A DNA stretch of 22,637 bases from the NCBI GenBank assembly GCA_013696045.1, contig JACCZH010000417.1, forward strand, positions 1 through 22,637. Direction: 5' to 3'. Origin of the DNA: Chloroflexia bacterium. Lineage in GTDB: Bacteria; Chloroflexota; Chloroflexia; Thermomicrobiales; CFX8. Both the position numbers and the translations under genes were made by a program. Numbering within the stretch: position 1 is the stretch's first letter; each line of letters starts with the position of its first letter. The notes beneath the pieces are model-generated. The model did not search any database. It had not been told where the DNA came from and saw only the letters and a list, made by a program, of their open reading frames with translations. Shown here in pieces: positions 14,300 through 22,281 of this stretch.

Positions 14300-15672
14300 G
14301 TGGAAGAACTGCCACAGACGGTCGCTGAACAGCTGGCAACGTTTGTTGTTGACACATCATACGAGGAGCTGCCGGACGCGGTGATCCATGCAGCGCGGCG
14401 TTCCTACTCGATTTCTGCGGGTCTGCACTGCGCGGAAGTATCGAGCCGCCGGCCAGGGCTGCGCGGCAGACCGCCGCCGTTCTTCATCCCGGCGCCGGAG
14501 CGTCACGATTTCCGGACGGAGCGAGCCTGACTCCAGCCGGCGCGGCATTTGTGAACGGGGTATCGAGCCATATCGTAGAGCTGGATGACCTGCACAATCC
14601 GTCCACGTTTCACCCAGCCGCGCCGATTATCCCAGCGGTGCTGGCGGCGGCTGAAGTTGAGGATGCTTCGGGCAAGGACGTGCTGCGGGCGATCGTCCTG
14701 GGTTACGAGATCGGTATCCGGATCGCCGAGGCGGTAAACCCGACACATTATCGCTTCTGGCACCCGACGGGCACTTGCGGGACGTTCGGCGCAGCGGCCG
14801 GGGTGGCGGCCATTTTGGGTCTGGATGTACGACAGACCGCGGACGCGCTCGGCTCGGCCGGCACGCAGGCGTCTGGATTGTGGGCGTTCATCGACGAAGG
14901 CGCGATGTCCAAACATCTGCATCCGGGGAGGGCGGCTGAGAATGGCTTGACAGCTGCTTACCTGGCGCGGGCGGGTTTTACGGGCGCGCATCGGATTCTG
15001 GAATCACCCCGTGGTTTCGTAGCGGCGACGACCGACGGCGGCACTGCGGAGATTGCGCTGCGCAAGCTTGGCGCGCCATTCGCAATCGTTGAGAACGGCT
15101 TCAAGGTGCATGCCTGTTGCGGTCATACCCACACAGCCGTGGACCTGGCGATCGAGTGTAGAGAGCGCTTGCAACTCAATGACATCCAGAGGCTGCGGGT
15201 CGGCACCTATCAAGCAGCGGTTGATGTCGCGGGAATTGAGACGCCAAGCTCCGCATATGAGGCACGGTTCAGCTTGAAGTTCGCGGTTGCTGTTGGGGTG
15301 CTTGATGGCGCGGCCAGGATCACGAGCTTTACCGATGAACGGGTACATGACCAGCGGGTTATGAATCTCATTGAACGAATTGATGTTGCCGTCGATGGGG
15401 AGATCGACAGCCGGTACCCGCTGGAATGGGGCTGCCGGATGGAGGTTGAAGACGCCCGCGGCGAGCTGTATGTCAGCCAGGCGACACACCCGAGAGGCAT
15501 GCCCGCGAATCCATTGTCAGACGATGAGCTCCATGAGAAATACCTGACATTGGCTTCCGAGGCAATTGATGCGGATGACGCTTCCCGGCTTGCGCAACGC
15601 ATCTGGCTTCTGCCGGAGGGTAACGCCCGGCTATTTGTATCCGAGCTGAGCACAACGATGGCGGTGCGCTAA
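14300..15672 (+). pseudogene. MmgE/PrpD-family protein, frame-disrupted
   Basis: The MmgE/PrpD family includes 2-methylcitrate dehydratase and cis-aconitate decarboxylase. The GTG start at 14300 has a perfect AAAGGAG SD. The N-terminus (LATFVVDTSYEELPDAVIHAARRS) is in frame one. Near 14400 the frame jumps, and the continuation LLDFCGSALRGSIEPPARAA, then FVNGVSSHIVELDDLHNPSTFHP and the rest to 15672, is in another frame. A single missing base would rejoin them. Downstream motifs LHPGRAAENGL, FKVHACCGHTH and YEARFSLKFAVA are normal and the total length (about 457 residues) fits. Because everything after the break is intact, an indel error or a very recent mutation is likely. A GTG at 14551 is a possible restart but would omit the N-terminal helical region. 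The gene heads the CoA-ligase/hydratase operon. Confidence 0.85.
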
Positions 15673-15674
15673 CC

Positions 15675-16871
15675 ATGGCGCGTGTACTCGAAGACGACGC
15701 AAAGCGACTGCTGGCTTCCGCCGGACTCCGCGTTCCCGAGTTTGAACGAGCGTCTTCCGCCGAGGCCGCGTGTTCGATTGCATCCAGCTTCGGGGGCCGA
15801 GCGGTGGTAAAGGCGCTTGTTCCGACAGGCAGGCGCGGCAAGGCTGGGGCGGTGCGGCTGTGCGCTGCCTCTCTGGAAGCTGAAGTAGCGGCAAGTGAGC
15901 TGATTGGCTCGGTTGTCGGGCCGTATCCGGTCGACATGGTGCTGGTGGAGGAATGGGTTGACATCGAGCGCGAGCTCTATCTTGCCTTTGAAATCGCTCG
16001 TGGCCGGCCGGAGTACACGCTGTTGATGTCAGCCGACGGTGGGGTGGAGATAGAGTCGCGGCCGGAGTCGGTTTCACGCGTTCCACTCGATCCAATCCAG
16101 CTTCCCAGCGAATCCGACTTGGCCCAGCTCTGGGACCATCTGGGCCTGGGGGCCTTGTCGCTAGAACTGGGAAGGGTCACTCACGCGGCGCTGCGACTGT
16201 TCATCGAACGTGATCTGACCTTGCTTGAAATTAATCCGCTGTCTGTTTTGCCGGATGGGAACGTGTCCTGCGTTGGCGCGTTGATGGCAATCGACGACAA
16301 CGCTCTGGCTCGTCAGCCAGATGTTGCGAAGGTTGCAATTGAGGGATCGGAGCGTGCCTGGCGTCCCGAGACAGTTCTGGAGGAGAGGGTAACGTCGATC
16401 AATGCGGACACGTCGCAACGAGGCTCGGCGCGGTATCTGGAGCTGGAAAACGGCAACATCGGCTTTCTGTGCGGAGGGGGTGGAGCGAGTCTATTGCTTT
16501 TCGACGCGCTTGTCGCTGCGGGAGGTAGCCCGGCCAATTACTCCGAGTTCGGCGGGAACCCGACAGAGCAGAGGGTTTACGATCTAACCCGAGTCGTGCT
16601 CGACAAGCGCGGAGTGCAGGGGTTATTCGTAGGACACAATCTCACGAATAATACCCAGGTTGATGTCGTTGCGGCCGGGATTACTCGCGCTCTGCAGGAT
16701 GCCGCGCTGGCGGAGCCATTTCCCGTGATTGCGCGTGAGGCAGGCTTGCACGATAAGGAAGGCCGCAGAATCTTCGAGGAAGCCAACGTGACCTATGTTG
16801 GCGAGGAGACGACCTTGAATGCCGCCGCTGATGCCATGGTAGACGCGATGCGGAAAGCTGGGTTGGTGTGA
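15675..16871 (+). CDS. Succinate/malate-CoA ligase beta-subunit-like protein (ATP-grasp)
   Basis: A 398-residue relative of SucC and of malate-CoA ligase beta (MtkA). ATP-grasp features: an N-terminal helix-rich start (EDDAKRLLASAGLRVPEF), the strand AVVKALVPTGRRGKAGAV, VLVEEWVDIERELYLAF, and the metal/ATP site LLEINPLSVLPDG (SucC has LEINPLV). The C-terminal Rossmann-like ligase domain has IGFLCGGGGASLLLFD and SEFGGNPTE (SucC: NGAGLAM, FLDVGG). Conservation to SucC in the NTP site suggests an active nucleotide-dependent CoA ligase, but the acid specificity is not readable. The alpha subunit follows with a 4-bp overlap (GTGA), so the pair forms the holoenzyme. ATG at 15675 lies two bases after the previous stop. 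Confidence 0.87.
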   Translation: MARVLEDDAKRLLASAGLRVPEFERASSAEAACSIASSFGGRAVVKALVPTGRRGKAGAVRLCAASLEAEVAASELIGSVVGPYPVDMVLVEEWVDIERELYLAFEIARGRPEYTLLMSADGGVEIESRPESVSRVPLDPIQLPSESDLAQLWDHLGLGALSLELGRVTHAALRLFIERDLTLLEINPLSVLPDGNVSCVGALMAIDDNALARQPDVAKVAIEGSERAWRPETVLEERVTSINADTSQRGSARYLELENGNIGFLCGGGGASLLLFDALVAAGGSPANYSEFGGNPTEQRVYDLTRVVLDKRGVQGLFVGHNLTNNTQVDVVAAGITRALQDAALAEPFPVIAREAGLHDKEGRRIFEEANVTYVGEETTLNAAADAMVDAMRKAGLV

Positions 16872-17788
16872 GCGTTCTTGGAACCGGCGGCGTCATCATC
16901 CAGGGCATAACGGGGCGCGAAGCGCGTATGGTGGCCGAGCACAGTGTCACGTACGGAACTCCGCTGGTGGCGGGGGTGACGCCAGGCAAAGAGGGCGAAT
17001 CCGTGGCCGGCGTTCCGGTGTTCAACTCGGTTACGGACGCCATGGGCGGCATTGAGACGGAGATTGACACCAGCCTTATTTCGGTGCCGCCGTTCGCCGT
17101 GCTGGCTGCTGGACGGGAGGCACTAAGGGCCGGCATCCGAAGGCTGGTTGTCGCTACCGAGGGTGTTCCCCGGCATGACATGGTGAAATTACTCGCGGAA
17201 GCACGCGCCCAGGATGTTGCCGTCATTGGTCCAAATAGTGTTGGCGCGATCACTCCCAGTACTTGCCGGAAGATCGGCGCAATCGGCGGCGACCGGCCCG
17301 AGCGGGCGTTCGTGCCTGGACATGTGGGGATCATCTCGCGCTCTGGAGGGATGACGGCTGAGATTGGGTTGACGCTGCGGCGGGCCGGACTGGGTGTGTC
17401 AACGGCGATCAGCGTCGGTGGGGATGATTTGATCGGCCTGCCGCCGGAGAAGGCTGCATTGTTGCTTCAGTCCGATCCCTGCACGCACATCATCTGCCTG
17501 TTCGGTGAGCCTGGAACACCATTTGAGGAAGAGTTGGCACAGGCGATGCTGGCCGGCCATGTTACCGTCCCTGTTGTGGCATTGATCGCCGGGGCGTTCA
17601 CTGAGACACTCCCCGAGGGGACCGCGTTTGGTCATGCCGCCGCTATTATTGCTGGCAGCAGCGGGAGACCGTCGATCAAACGCCGGGTTCTGGCGGATGC
17701 CGGCGGCCATGTTGTTGACACGCTCGATGAACTGGCCGGGATCGTGACCGCACTGCTAAAGGACGGCTATACTCATGCGGGAGATTGA
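16868..17788 (+). CDS. Succinate/malate-CoA ligase alpha-subunit-like protein (CoA-binding)
   Basis: A 306-residue SucD-like subunit. An N-terminal CoA-binding Rossmann fold (VIIQGITGREARMVAEH, YGTPLVAGVTPGKEG) is followed by a ligase domain with GIISRSGGMTAEIGLTL and the phosphohistidine loop TAFGHAAAIIAG, in which H256 matches SucD His246. The catalytic His and CoA-binding GxTG motif are intact. Family members make succinyl-CoA, malyl-CoA or citramalyl-CoA-type thioesters from ATP/GTP and CoA. GTG at 16868 overlaps the beta-subunit stop, and the 3' end overlaps the hydratase alpha ATG by 14 bp, indicating one transcript with coupled translation. Substrate choice is inferred from neighbours: a hydratase and a malyl/citramalyl-CoA-lyase-like gene. 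Confidence 0.9.
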   Translation: MSVLGTGGVIIQGITGREARMVAEHSVTYGTPLVAGVTPGKEGESVAGVPVFNSVTDAMGGIETEIDTSLISVPPFAVLAAGREALRAGIRRLVVATEGVPRHDMVKLLAEARAQDVAVIGPNSVGAITPSTCRKIGAIGGDRPERAFVPGHVGIISRSGGMTAEIGLTLRRAGLGVSTAISVGGDDLIGLPPEKAALLLQSDPCTHIICLFGEPGTPFEEELAQAMLAGHVTVPVVALIAGAFTETLPEGTAFGHAAAIIAGSSGRPSIKRRVLADAGGHVVDTLDELAGIVTALLKDGYTHAGD

Positions 17789-18623
17789 CATTTCGACGGT
17801 TACCGAAGCGGTACAGAGGCTGTGTCTTGAAGCGAACTACGTGGCAGCGCCCGATGTTCGCAAGGCGTTTGAGCTGGCCGCCGAGCGCGAAGTCTCGCCA
17901 CTCGGCAAGCAGGTGCTCACGCAGCTCCTTGAAAATATGCGTGTGGCTGAGGTCGAGAGGGTGCCGATGTGCCAGGACACTGGCACGGTCGTGATTTTCG
18001 CGGACATTGGACAAGACCTGCATTTCAGTGGCGGTCTCTTCTCTGACGCTGTGAATGAGGGTGTGCGCCGGGCGTATACGGGCGGCTATCTGCGCTCGTC
18101 CATCGTTGACCGGCCGGTCGGCAAGCGCACCAATACACGGGACAACACCCCGGCAGTTCTGCACCTGCACCTCGTCGACGGAGACCAGCTCACGATGACG
18201 ATGCTGGCAAAGGGTGGCGGGGCGGAGAACATGTCGCAGATGCGCATGCTGACACCCGGCGACGGTCTCGATGGAGTTTTGAACTTCGTCGTTGAGACTG
18301 TCGAGAGGGCCGGGCCGAACGCCTGTCCTCCGGTGATTGTTGGCGTTGGGATTGGCGGCACGTTCGACTCGGTCGGTACGCTGGCGAAACAGGCTCTCAC
18401 CCGCGAGATCGGCAGCGAGCATGATGATCCGCAGATCCAGGAGATCGAAGGCGAGTTGATCCAGCGAATCAACAACCTCGGGATTGGGCCGCACGGCTTT
18501 GGCGGCCGCATTACCGCACTGGCAGTGCATGTCGAAATCGCTCCAACGCACATCGCCAGCTTGCCGGTCGCGGTTAATCTCCAGTGCGGTCCGGCGGCGC
18601 GCTTGCGCCGGGTGACGATCTAG
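17775..18623 (+). CDS. Class I fumarase-type hydratase alpha subunit (TtdA/FumA-N family)
   Basis: The large subunit of a two-subunit [4Fe-4S] hydro-lyase of the fumarase/tartrate dehydratase/mesaconase type. The three cluster cysteines are visible: MCQDTGT (C66), NACPPVIVGVGIGG (C184) and NLQCGPAARL (C271). GLHF/NEGVRRAYTGGYLRSS and AKGGGAENMS are typical active-site segments. At 282 residues it is full length. Class I enzymes hydrate fumarate to malate, mesaconate to citramalate or 2,3-dimethylmaleate homologues; sequence alone does not decide which. ATG 17775 overlaps the ligase alpha gene by 14 bp, and the beta subunit begins 2 bp after its stop. As an oxygen-sensitive cluster enzyme it fits a metabolic rather than redundant role. 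Confidence 0.92.
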   Translation: MREIDISTVTEAVQRLCLEANYVAAPDVRKAFELAAEREVSPLGKQVLTQLLENMRVAEVERVPMCQDTGTVVIFADIGQDLHFSGGLFSDAVNEGVRRAYTGGYLRSSIVDRPVGKRTNTRDNTPAVLHLHLVDGDQLTMTMLAKGGGAENMSQMRMLTPGDGLDGVLNFVVETVERAGPNACPPVIVGVGIGGTFDSVGTLAKQALTREIGSEHDDPQIQEIEGELIQRINNLGIGPHGFGGRITALAVHVEIAPTHIASLPVAVNLQCGPAARLRRVTI

Positions 18624-18625
18624 CC

Positions 18626-19183
18626 ATGGGACCAAAGCAGGTTCGGACGCCACTGGATGACAATCATGTGCTCGATTTGCGCGCGGGAGATGCTGTTGAG
18701 ATCTCGGGCGTGGTGTTGACCGCTCGTGACGCCGCTCATCAGCGTTTGATCGAAACCCTCGATCGTGGAGAGGTGTTGCCGGTTGATCTGGCAGGGCAGG
18801 TTATCTATTACGTCGGGCCGGCTCCGGCGCGGCCCGGCGCGGTGATTGGTTCCGCCGGCCCCACGACGAGCGGCCGGATGGATCGGTACGCGCCGGCGCT
18901 CCATGCCGCCGGGCTGAGGGGAACCATCGGCAAGGGCTACCGCTCCGACGTCGTGCGCCAGGCATTGGTTGAGCATTGCGGGGTCTATTTCGCGGCGGTT
19001 GGCGGCTCTGGAGCATTGCTGGCTAAACGCATCGTGTCTGCTGAAGTAATCGCCTATCCGGACCTCGGAACCGAAGCGATCTGGCGGCTCCAGCTCGACC
19101 GCTTTCCAGCAATCGTCGTGAACGACGCGTATGGCGCGGATCTGTACTCCACTGCGAAAGGCGAGTATCGGCGAGACGGTTAG
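18626..19183 (+). CDS. Class I fumarase-type hydratase beta subunit (TtdB/FumA-C family)
   Basis: The small subunit (185 residues) that completes the alpha subunit. It contains LRAGDAVEISGVVLTARDAAHQRL, YYVGPAPARPGAVIGSAGPT, then TTSGRMDRYAPALHAAGLRG, and the KGYR segment. All are standard for the C-terminal half of class I fumarases, including the TS/GRMD substrate-binding loop. The ATG at 18626 is preferred because the first family strand starts soon after it. A GTG at 18584 would overlap alpha by 40 bp and has no SD. The stop overlaps the convergent CitE-like stop by a few bases. A pairing with malate/citramalate-CoA ligase suggests it supplies the acid the ligase activates. Confidence 0.9.
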   Translation: MGPKQVRTPLDDNHVLDLRAGDAVEISGVVLTARDAAHQRLIETLDRGEVLPVDLAGQVIYYVGPAPARPGAVIGSAGPTTSGRMDRYAPALHAAGLRGTIGKGYRSDVVRQALVEHCGVYFAAVGGSGALLAKRIVSAEVIAYPDLGTEAIWRLQLDRFPAIVVNDAYGADLYSTAKGEYRRDG

Positions 19184-20010
19184 CTGCGATTCGCCCGGTT
19201 CAGGACCGCCCGCGCTCGCTCGGCGACCGGTGGGTCGATCATCTGGCCATCGACGGCGACGGCGCCCCGGCCGGCCTGGACTGCTTCGTCGTAGGCGTCG
19301 ACGATCTTGCGCGCCTGATCGACTTTCTCATCAGACGGCGTGAATGCTTTGGCGATGGGCTCGATCTGGGCGGGGTGGATCGCGAACTTGCCGTCGAAAC
19401 CCAAGGCGCTGGCGATGTCTGCATCACGAGCCACGATGGCGAGATCACGAAACTCGGGACAGATCGTGTCATAGGCCACGATCCCGGCGGCTCGCGCAGC
19501 CGCGACGACCAGAATACGCGGGACGGTCAGCTCGGACCCATCAATGGTGCGGCGCATGCCCATGGCCTGGGTGAGATCCTCGCCTCCCAGAAACAGCCCG
19601 TCAACCCCGGGCGTGTCGGCGAACGCCTCAACCTGAAGCAGTGAGCGCGCCGTCTCGATGGTGACGATTACGTCGCGAGAATGGTGTCCAATCCGTTCGA
19701 ACATTCCGGATAACTCGACTGGGCGGTCTACTTTCGGGACGACAATGCCCACATCGGGATGACGGAGCACGATCTGCAGATCGGCGTCGAGCATCTCGAA
19801 ACGCGGAGCGTTGATACGCACAAAAAGGCGCGGCCCACCCTGCCAGTTGGCGAGCACACCGGATACGAGCGTCCGCGCATTCACCCGTTCAGCCAGCGGT
19901 ACGCTGTCTTCGAGGTCGAAAACCACCGCGTCTGCCTGGGCGGACGCGGCTTTGGCGAGCATAGACTCCCGGTGTCCTGGAATGAATAACAGGGTTCGAG
20001 GCGCTATCAT
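19180..20010 (-). CDS. CitE/malyl-CoA-lyase-like aldolase (HpcH/HpaI superfamily)
   Basis: A 276-residue TIM-barrel lyase. RTLLFIPGHRESML (5-18), FDLEDSVP (31-38), FVRINAPR (R65), VVPKVD, VTIETARSLL (E119) and LFLGGEDLTQ (D145) match the CitE/malyl-CoA/citramalyl-CoA lyase family; E119 and D145 are the Mg ligands. Such enzymes cleave malyl-CoA to acetyl-CoA plus glyoxylate, citramalyl-CoA to acetyl-CoA plus pyruvate, or related thioesters. Free citrate lyase beta is less likely because no CitF or CitD genes are near. It lies tail to tail with the hydratase/ligase operon, so its regulation is separate, but its likely substrate is what that operon would make. The ATG at 20010 is 1 bp after the CBS gene's stop, with a poor SD; it is probably co-transcribed. 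Confidence 0.9.
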   Translation of the reverse strand: MIAPRTLLFIPGHRESMLAKAASAQADAVVFDLEDSVPLAERVNARTLVSGVLANWQGGPRLFVRINAPRFEMLDADLQIVLRHPDVGIVVPKVDRPVELSGMFERIGHHSRDVIVTIETARSLLQVEAFADTPGVDGLFLGGEDLTQAMGMRRTIDGSELTVPRILVVAAARAAGIVAYDTICPEFRDLAIVARDADIASALGFDGKFAIHPAQIEPIAKAFTPSDEKVDQARKIVDAYDEAVQAGRGAVAVDGQMIDPPVAERARAVLNRANRS

Positions 20011-20011
20011 G

Positions 20012-20497
20012 CTAGCTGCCCGGCGGTTCGCGCTCGAGGATGATGGTGTCGTTGCCGCACTTTGGACACACCGTCAGGCGCTCGAATCCACGCGTGTAGT
20101 AGCCGCACGCCTCACACGACCATCTTGTCAAGGCGAAGAGTCGCACGAGGTCGGACCGTGAGATGATGCCGACGACGCGGCCCTCGTTCACCACGGGAAT
20201 CCTGCGTATACGTTGTTCGGTGAGCATCCTGGCGATCGTTTCCGGATCGGTGTCCTCACCAACGCTGATGACGTCGGTCGTCATGATGTCGCCGACCTTC
20301 TCACCATGTTTGGAGATAATGTCGAACTCGGAGACGACTCCTACCAACAGGCCGTCCTCGTCAACGACGGGCATGCCCGAGATGGAGTTCTCAAACATCG
20401 TCCGGGCGGCGTTCTCAACCGGCGTTTCTGGAGTGAGGGTCAGGATCGAGGTGGTCATAATTTCGCTTGCGCGTAGATCGTCCTTGGTGGTGCTCAT
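20012..20497 (-). CDS. Tandem CBS-domain protein with C-terminal zinc ribbon
   Basis: A 161-residue regulatory-type protein. Two CBS domains (about 9-60 and 67-122; IMTTSILTLTPETPV, SGMPVVDEDGLLVGVVSEFDI, RIRRIPVVNEGRVVGIISRSDL) form an adenine-nucleotide-binding Bateman module. The C-terminus is a small zinc ribbon with C128, C131, C144 and C147 (SCEACGYY, VCPKCGN). CBS pairs sense AMP, ATP or SAM, and the ribbon may bind nucleic acid or protein; no enzymatic domain is present. The ATG has a strong GGGGAG SD. It begins a minus-strand pair with the CitE-like gene 1 bp downstream, which could indicate energy-state regulation of that pathway (inference). The target is unknown. Confidence 0.9.
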   Translation of the reverse strand: MSTTKDDLRASEIMTTSILTLTPETPVENAARTMFENSISGMPVVDEDGLLVGVVSEFDIISKHGEKVGDIMTTDVISVGEDTDPETIARMLTEQRIRRIPVVNEGRVVGIISRSDLVRLFALTRWSCEACGYYTRGFERLTVCPKCGNDTIILEREPPGS

Positions 20498-20565
20498 GTG
20501 CTGATCTCCCCTTCGTCACGATGCCGAGGCCACATTGTGCGCGAACCCGTCCTATTCTAACCCGC

Positions 20566-21768
20566 TCAGTCGGGAGATCGCGTGGCAGCGGCTTCAGCCA
20601 CCAGGTTTATCGCGTAGGCGTGCAGGTCCGGGCGCAGGTTGCGGGCCGCGTGAGCGACCTCGTCAAGGATGTCGCCGAGGGTGCGTGGATCGTCGGCGCT
20701 GATTTCGCCGACGACCTCGAAGAGCCTGCGTCGAAACTCAAGCTCCAGGTCGCGGCGTAGAATGCGCAGCGCGATTTTCGCACTTTCTTCATCAAGACCG
20801 GAGCGCTGCAACAACCCTCTGATCTCGGTCATCCGTAGTGGCAGCGACGCGACATTTGCAACTGACTGCCGTGCTTCACGGATGATCTCGGCTTCGTCCA
20901 CCAGGTCCAGCATCAACCGGTAGGCACTGTGTTCGGGTTTCGCGCGGCGGGTCAACTCGGCGCTGACCAGGCCGATCTCCGGAAGCTCTGTGTCTTGGAC
21001 CGTAAATAGTGGCGCGTGTTGTTCGCCGTAGAGATAGGCGCAGGCACACGCCACCCGGAAGTAGTAGATCGTTGAGAGCAGGTTATCGCGCGGCGATACC
21101 GGTAGCTGATCTTGCCGGGCGAGTTGCCCGATCAATGCGCCTGTCCCGACACCGTCGAACATGACCCCAGGCGAAGGTTCGATACGGATGATTTCGGCGG
21201 ACGGGGACGGGTTGTTGCGTTGTCGCGACGCGCGTTTAAGCAGAAACTCAGTCAGCGCCGAGTCAGGGCACATGAACGAGCCGTCACTAATGACATAACG
21301 CTCGAAGCCACGAGCATCCAGCGTCTCCTGCAGCAGCTGGCGAGTTACGCCGTCCTTGGGGATGGTCAGCAGATTCTCAACAATCTGGGCGCTTACCTGG
21401 CTTGGTTTAATCCTGTCCGCGGCGAACTTGGCGTCAACCGCCTCGACAAGGGCGGTGGTTGGCTCGTCTGGACGGGATCCGATGATAAGGAAATCCGGGT
21501 TCTCAAGGTGATACTGGTTTGCCTCGCGAGACACCCCCGGGATGTCATCCAGCCGCAAGATGTCGCTGACGATGAAGGGCTGACCACCTGGAACCGGCCA
21601 TTCGGCGCCGACCGCCCCGCTGAGCCAGGCTGAACAGTGCGCCGCCCAACCGTCGCCAATGTGGCGGCTCGCGCCGCCGCGGTCACTCCAGACCATAAGC
21701 TGCCGGTCGAGATAGGAGGAGAGCAGCGATCCGCCCGGAAGGCGAGGGCTCTTGACATCCTCCGTCAC
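20566..21768 (-). CDS. Unrecognised protein with PD-(D/E)xK-like motif (hypothetical)
   Basis: A 400-residue protein I cannot place in a family. Residues 91-115 read PDFLIIG...VEAVDAKF, with the PD (91-92) and D-x-K (112-114) spaced as in PD-(D/E)xK nuclease folds. It continues SQVSAQIVENLL, where Q could fit the QxxxY-type motif of that superfamily. The downstream half is alpha-helical and charged with no clear motif (e.g. ALRILRRDLELEFRRRLFEVVGEI). A restriction-like or DNA-repair nuclease, or a degenerate relative, is possible. GTG at 21768 overlaps the RidA-like stop by 4 bp (GTGA), so translation is probably coupled. No methyltransferase, helicase or toxin neighbour is present, so a restriction system is not indicated. 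Confidence 0.65.
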   Translation of the reverse strand: MTEDVKSPRLPGGSLLSSYLDRQLMVWSDRGGASRHIGDGWAAHCSAWLSGAVGAEWPVPGGQPFIVSDILRLDDIPGVSREANQYHLENPDFLIIGSRPDEPTTALVEAVDAKFAADRIKPSQVSAQIVENLLTIPKDGVTRQLLQETLDARGFERYVISDGSFMCPDSALTEFLLKRASRQRNNPSPSAEIIRIEPSPGVMFDGVGTGALIGQLARQDQLPVSPRDNLLSTIYYFRVACACAYLYGEQHAPLFTVQDTELPEIGLVSAELTRRAKPEHSAYRLMLDLVDEAEIIREARQSVANVASLPLRMTEIRGLLQRSGLDEESAKIALRILRRDLELEFRRRLFEVVGEISADDPRTLGDILDEVAHAARNLRPDLHAYAINLVAEAAATRSPD

Positions 21769-22187
21769 CTGGATTCCTCTTCCAGTGCGGACCCAATGAT
21801 GGCGTCGGCGTCAATCTCAACGAGCATCCTGGGGTCGGCCAGCGCCAGGATGCTGACAAGCGTGTTGGCGGGCCGAATGTCTCCGAACACTTCCGAAAGG
21901 GCGCGGCCAACCTCGGGCGTGTCCTCGATGCGGGTGAGATAAGCACGGTAGCGAACAACATCGGCCAAGGTTGCGCCGGCCTCATCGAGAGCGTTTGAGA
22001 TCGTCTGGAGGATCTGGACGGTCTGCAGGTATGGATCACCTTCGCCGATAATCTCTCCGGACGCGACCGCTGAGGTGGTGCCCGAAACGAACACCTGGTC
22101 GCCAACCTTCACCGCTCGCGAGTATCCGACGGTGCGTTCATAGATCGTGCCCGTCGAGATCCGTATCCGGCTCTTGCTTTCCGCCAA
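21765..22187 (-). CDS. Rid (YjgF/YER057c/UK114) family protein
   Basis: A 140-residue protein with the Rid fold: GYSRAVKVGDQVFVSGTT, QTVQILQTISNALDEAG, VVRYRAYLT and IRPANTLVSILALADPRMLVEIDA. Archetypal RidA hydrolyses 2-aminoacrylate imines using Arg105 in a P-x-R-x-x-V context. Here that stretch is RPANTLVSI with Asn/Thr in place of Arg, so classical imine deaminase activity is doubtful. It fits Rid subfamilies of unknown role. The start is TTG 22187 with AAAGGTGAG SD; an upstream in-frame extension overlaps the divergent SDR gene and has no homology. It is coupled to the PD-(D/E)xK-like gene and divergent from the SDR. Confidence 0.9.
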   Translation of the reverse strand: MAESKSRIRISTGTIYERTVGYSRAVKVGDQVFVSGTTSAVASGEIIGEGDPYLQTVQILQTISNALDEAGATLADVVRYRAYLTRIEDTPEVGRALSEVFGDIRPANTLVSILALADPRMLVEIDADAIIGSALEEESR

Positions 22188-22221
22188 CAGGTGCTCACCT
22201 TTCGTTCGCCTCAGATTCGTT

Positions 22222-22238
22222 ACGGTGGATGGTACCGT
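22222..22238. promoter_or_regulatory. Inverted repeat in the RidA/SDR divergent promoter region
   Basis: ACGGT (22222-22226) and ACCGT (22234-22238) are a 5-bp inverted repeat with a 7-bp spacer, next to TATTCT on the plus strand. It sits in a 94-bp divergent region and could be an operator. The arms are short and chance is possible. Confidence 0.25.
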
Positions 22239-22281
22239 ATTCTCAGGAATGGTCGAGACATTGATGCAAAAGGAGACACCC

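Noticed and set aside
17676..18653. Long open minus-strand frame (about 325 codons) opposite the hydratase alpha gene
   Set aside because: It lies antisense to a gene with clear family motifs, has no recognisable domain, and is a byproduct of high-GC codon use.
20566..22187. Restriction-modification or toxin-antitoxin pair formed by the PD-(D/E)xK-like and Rid genes
   Set aside because: No methyltransferase, specificity or antitoxin features are present; sizes and the Rid partner do not match known systems.
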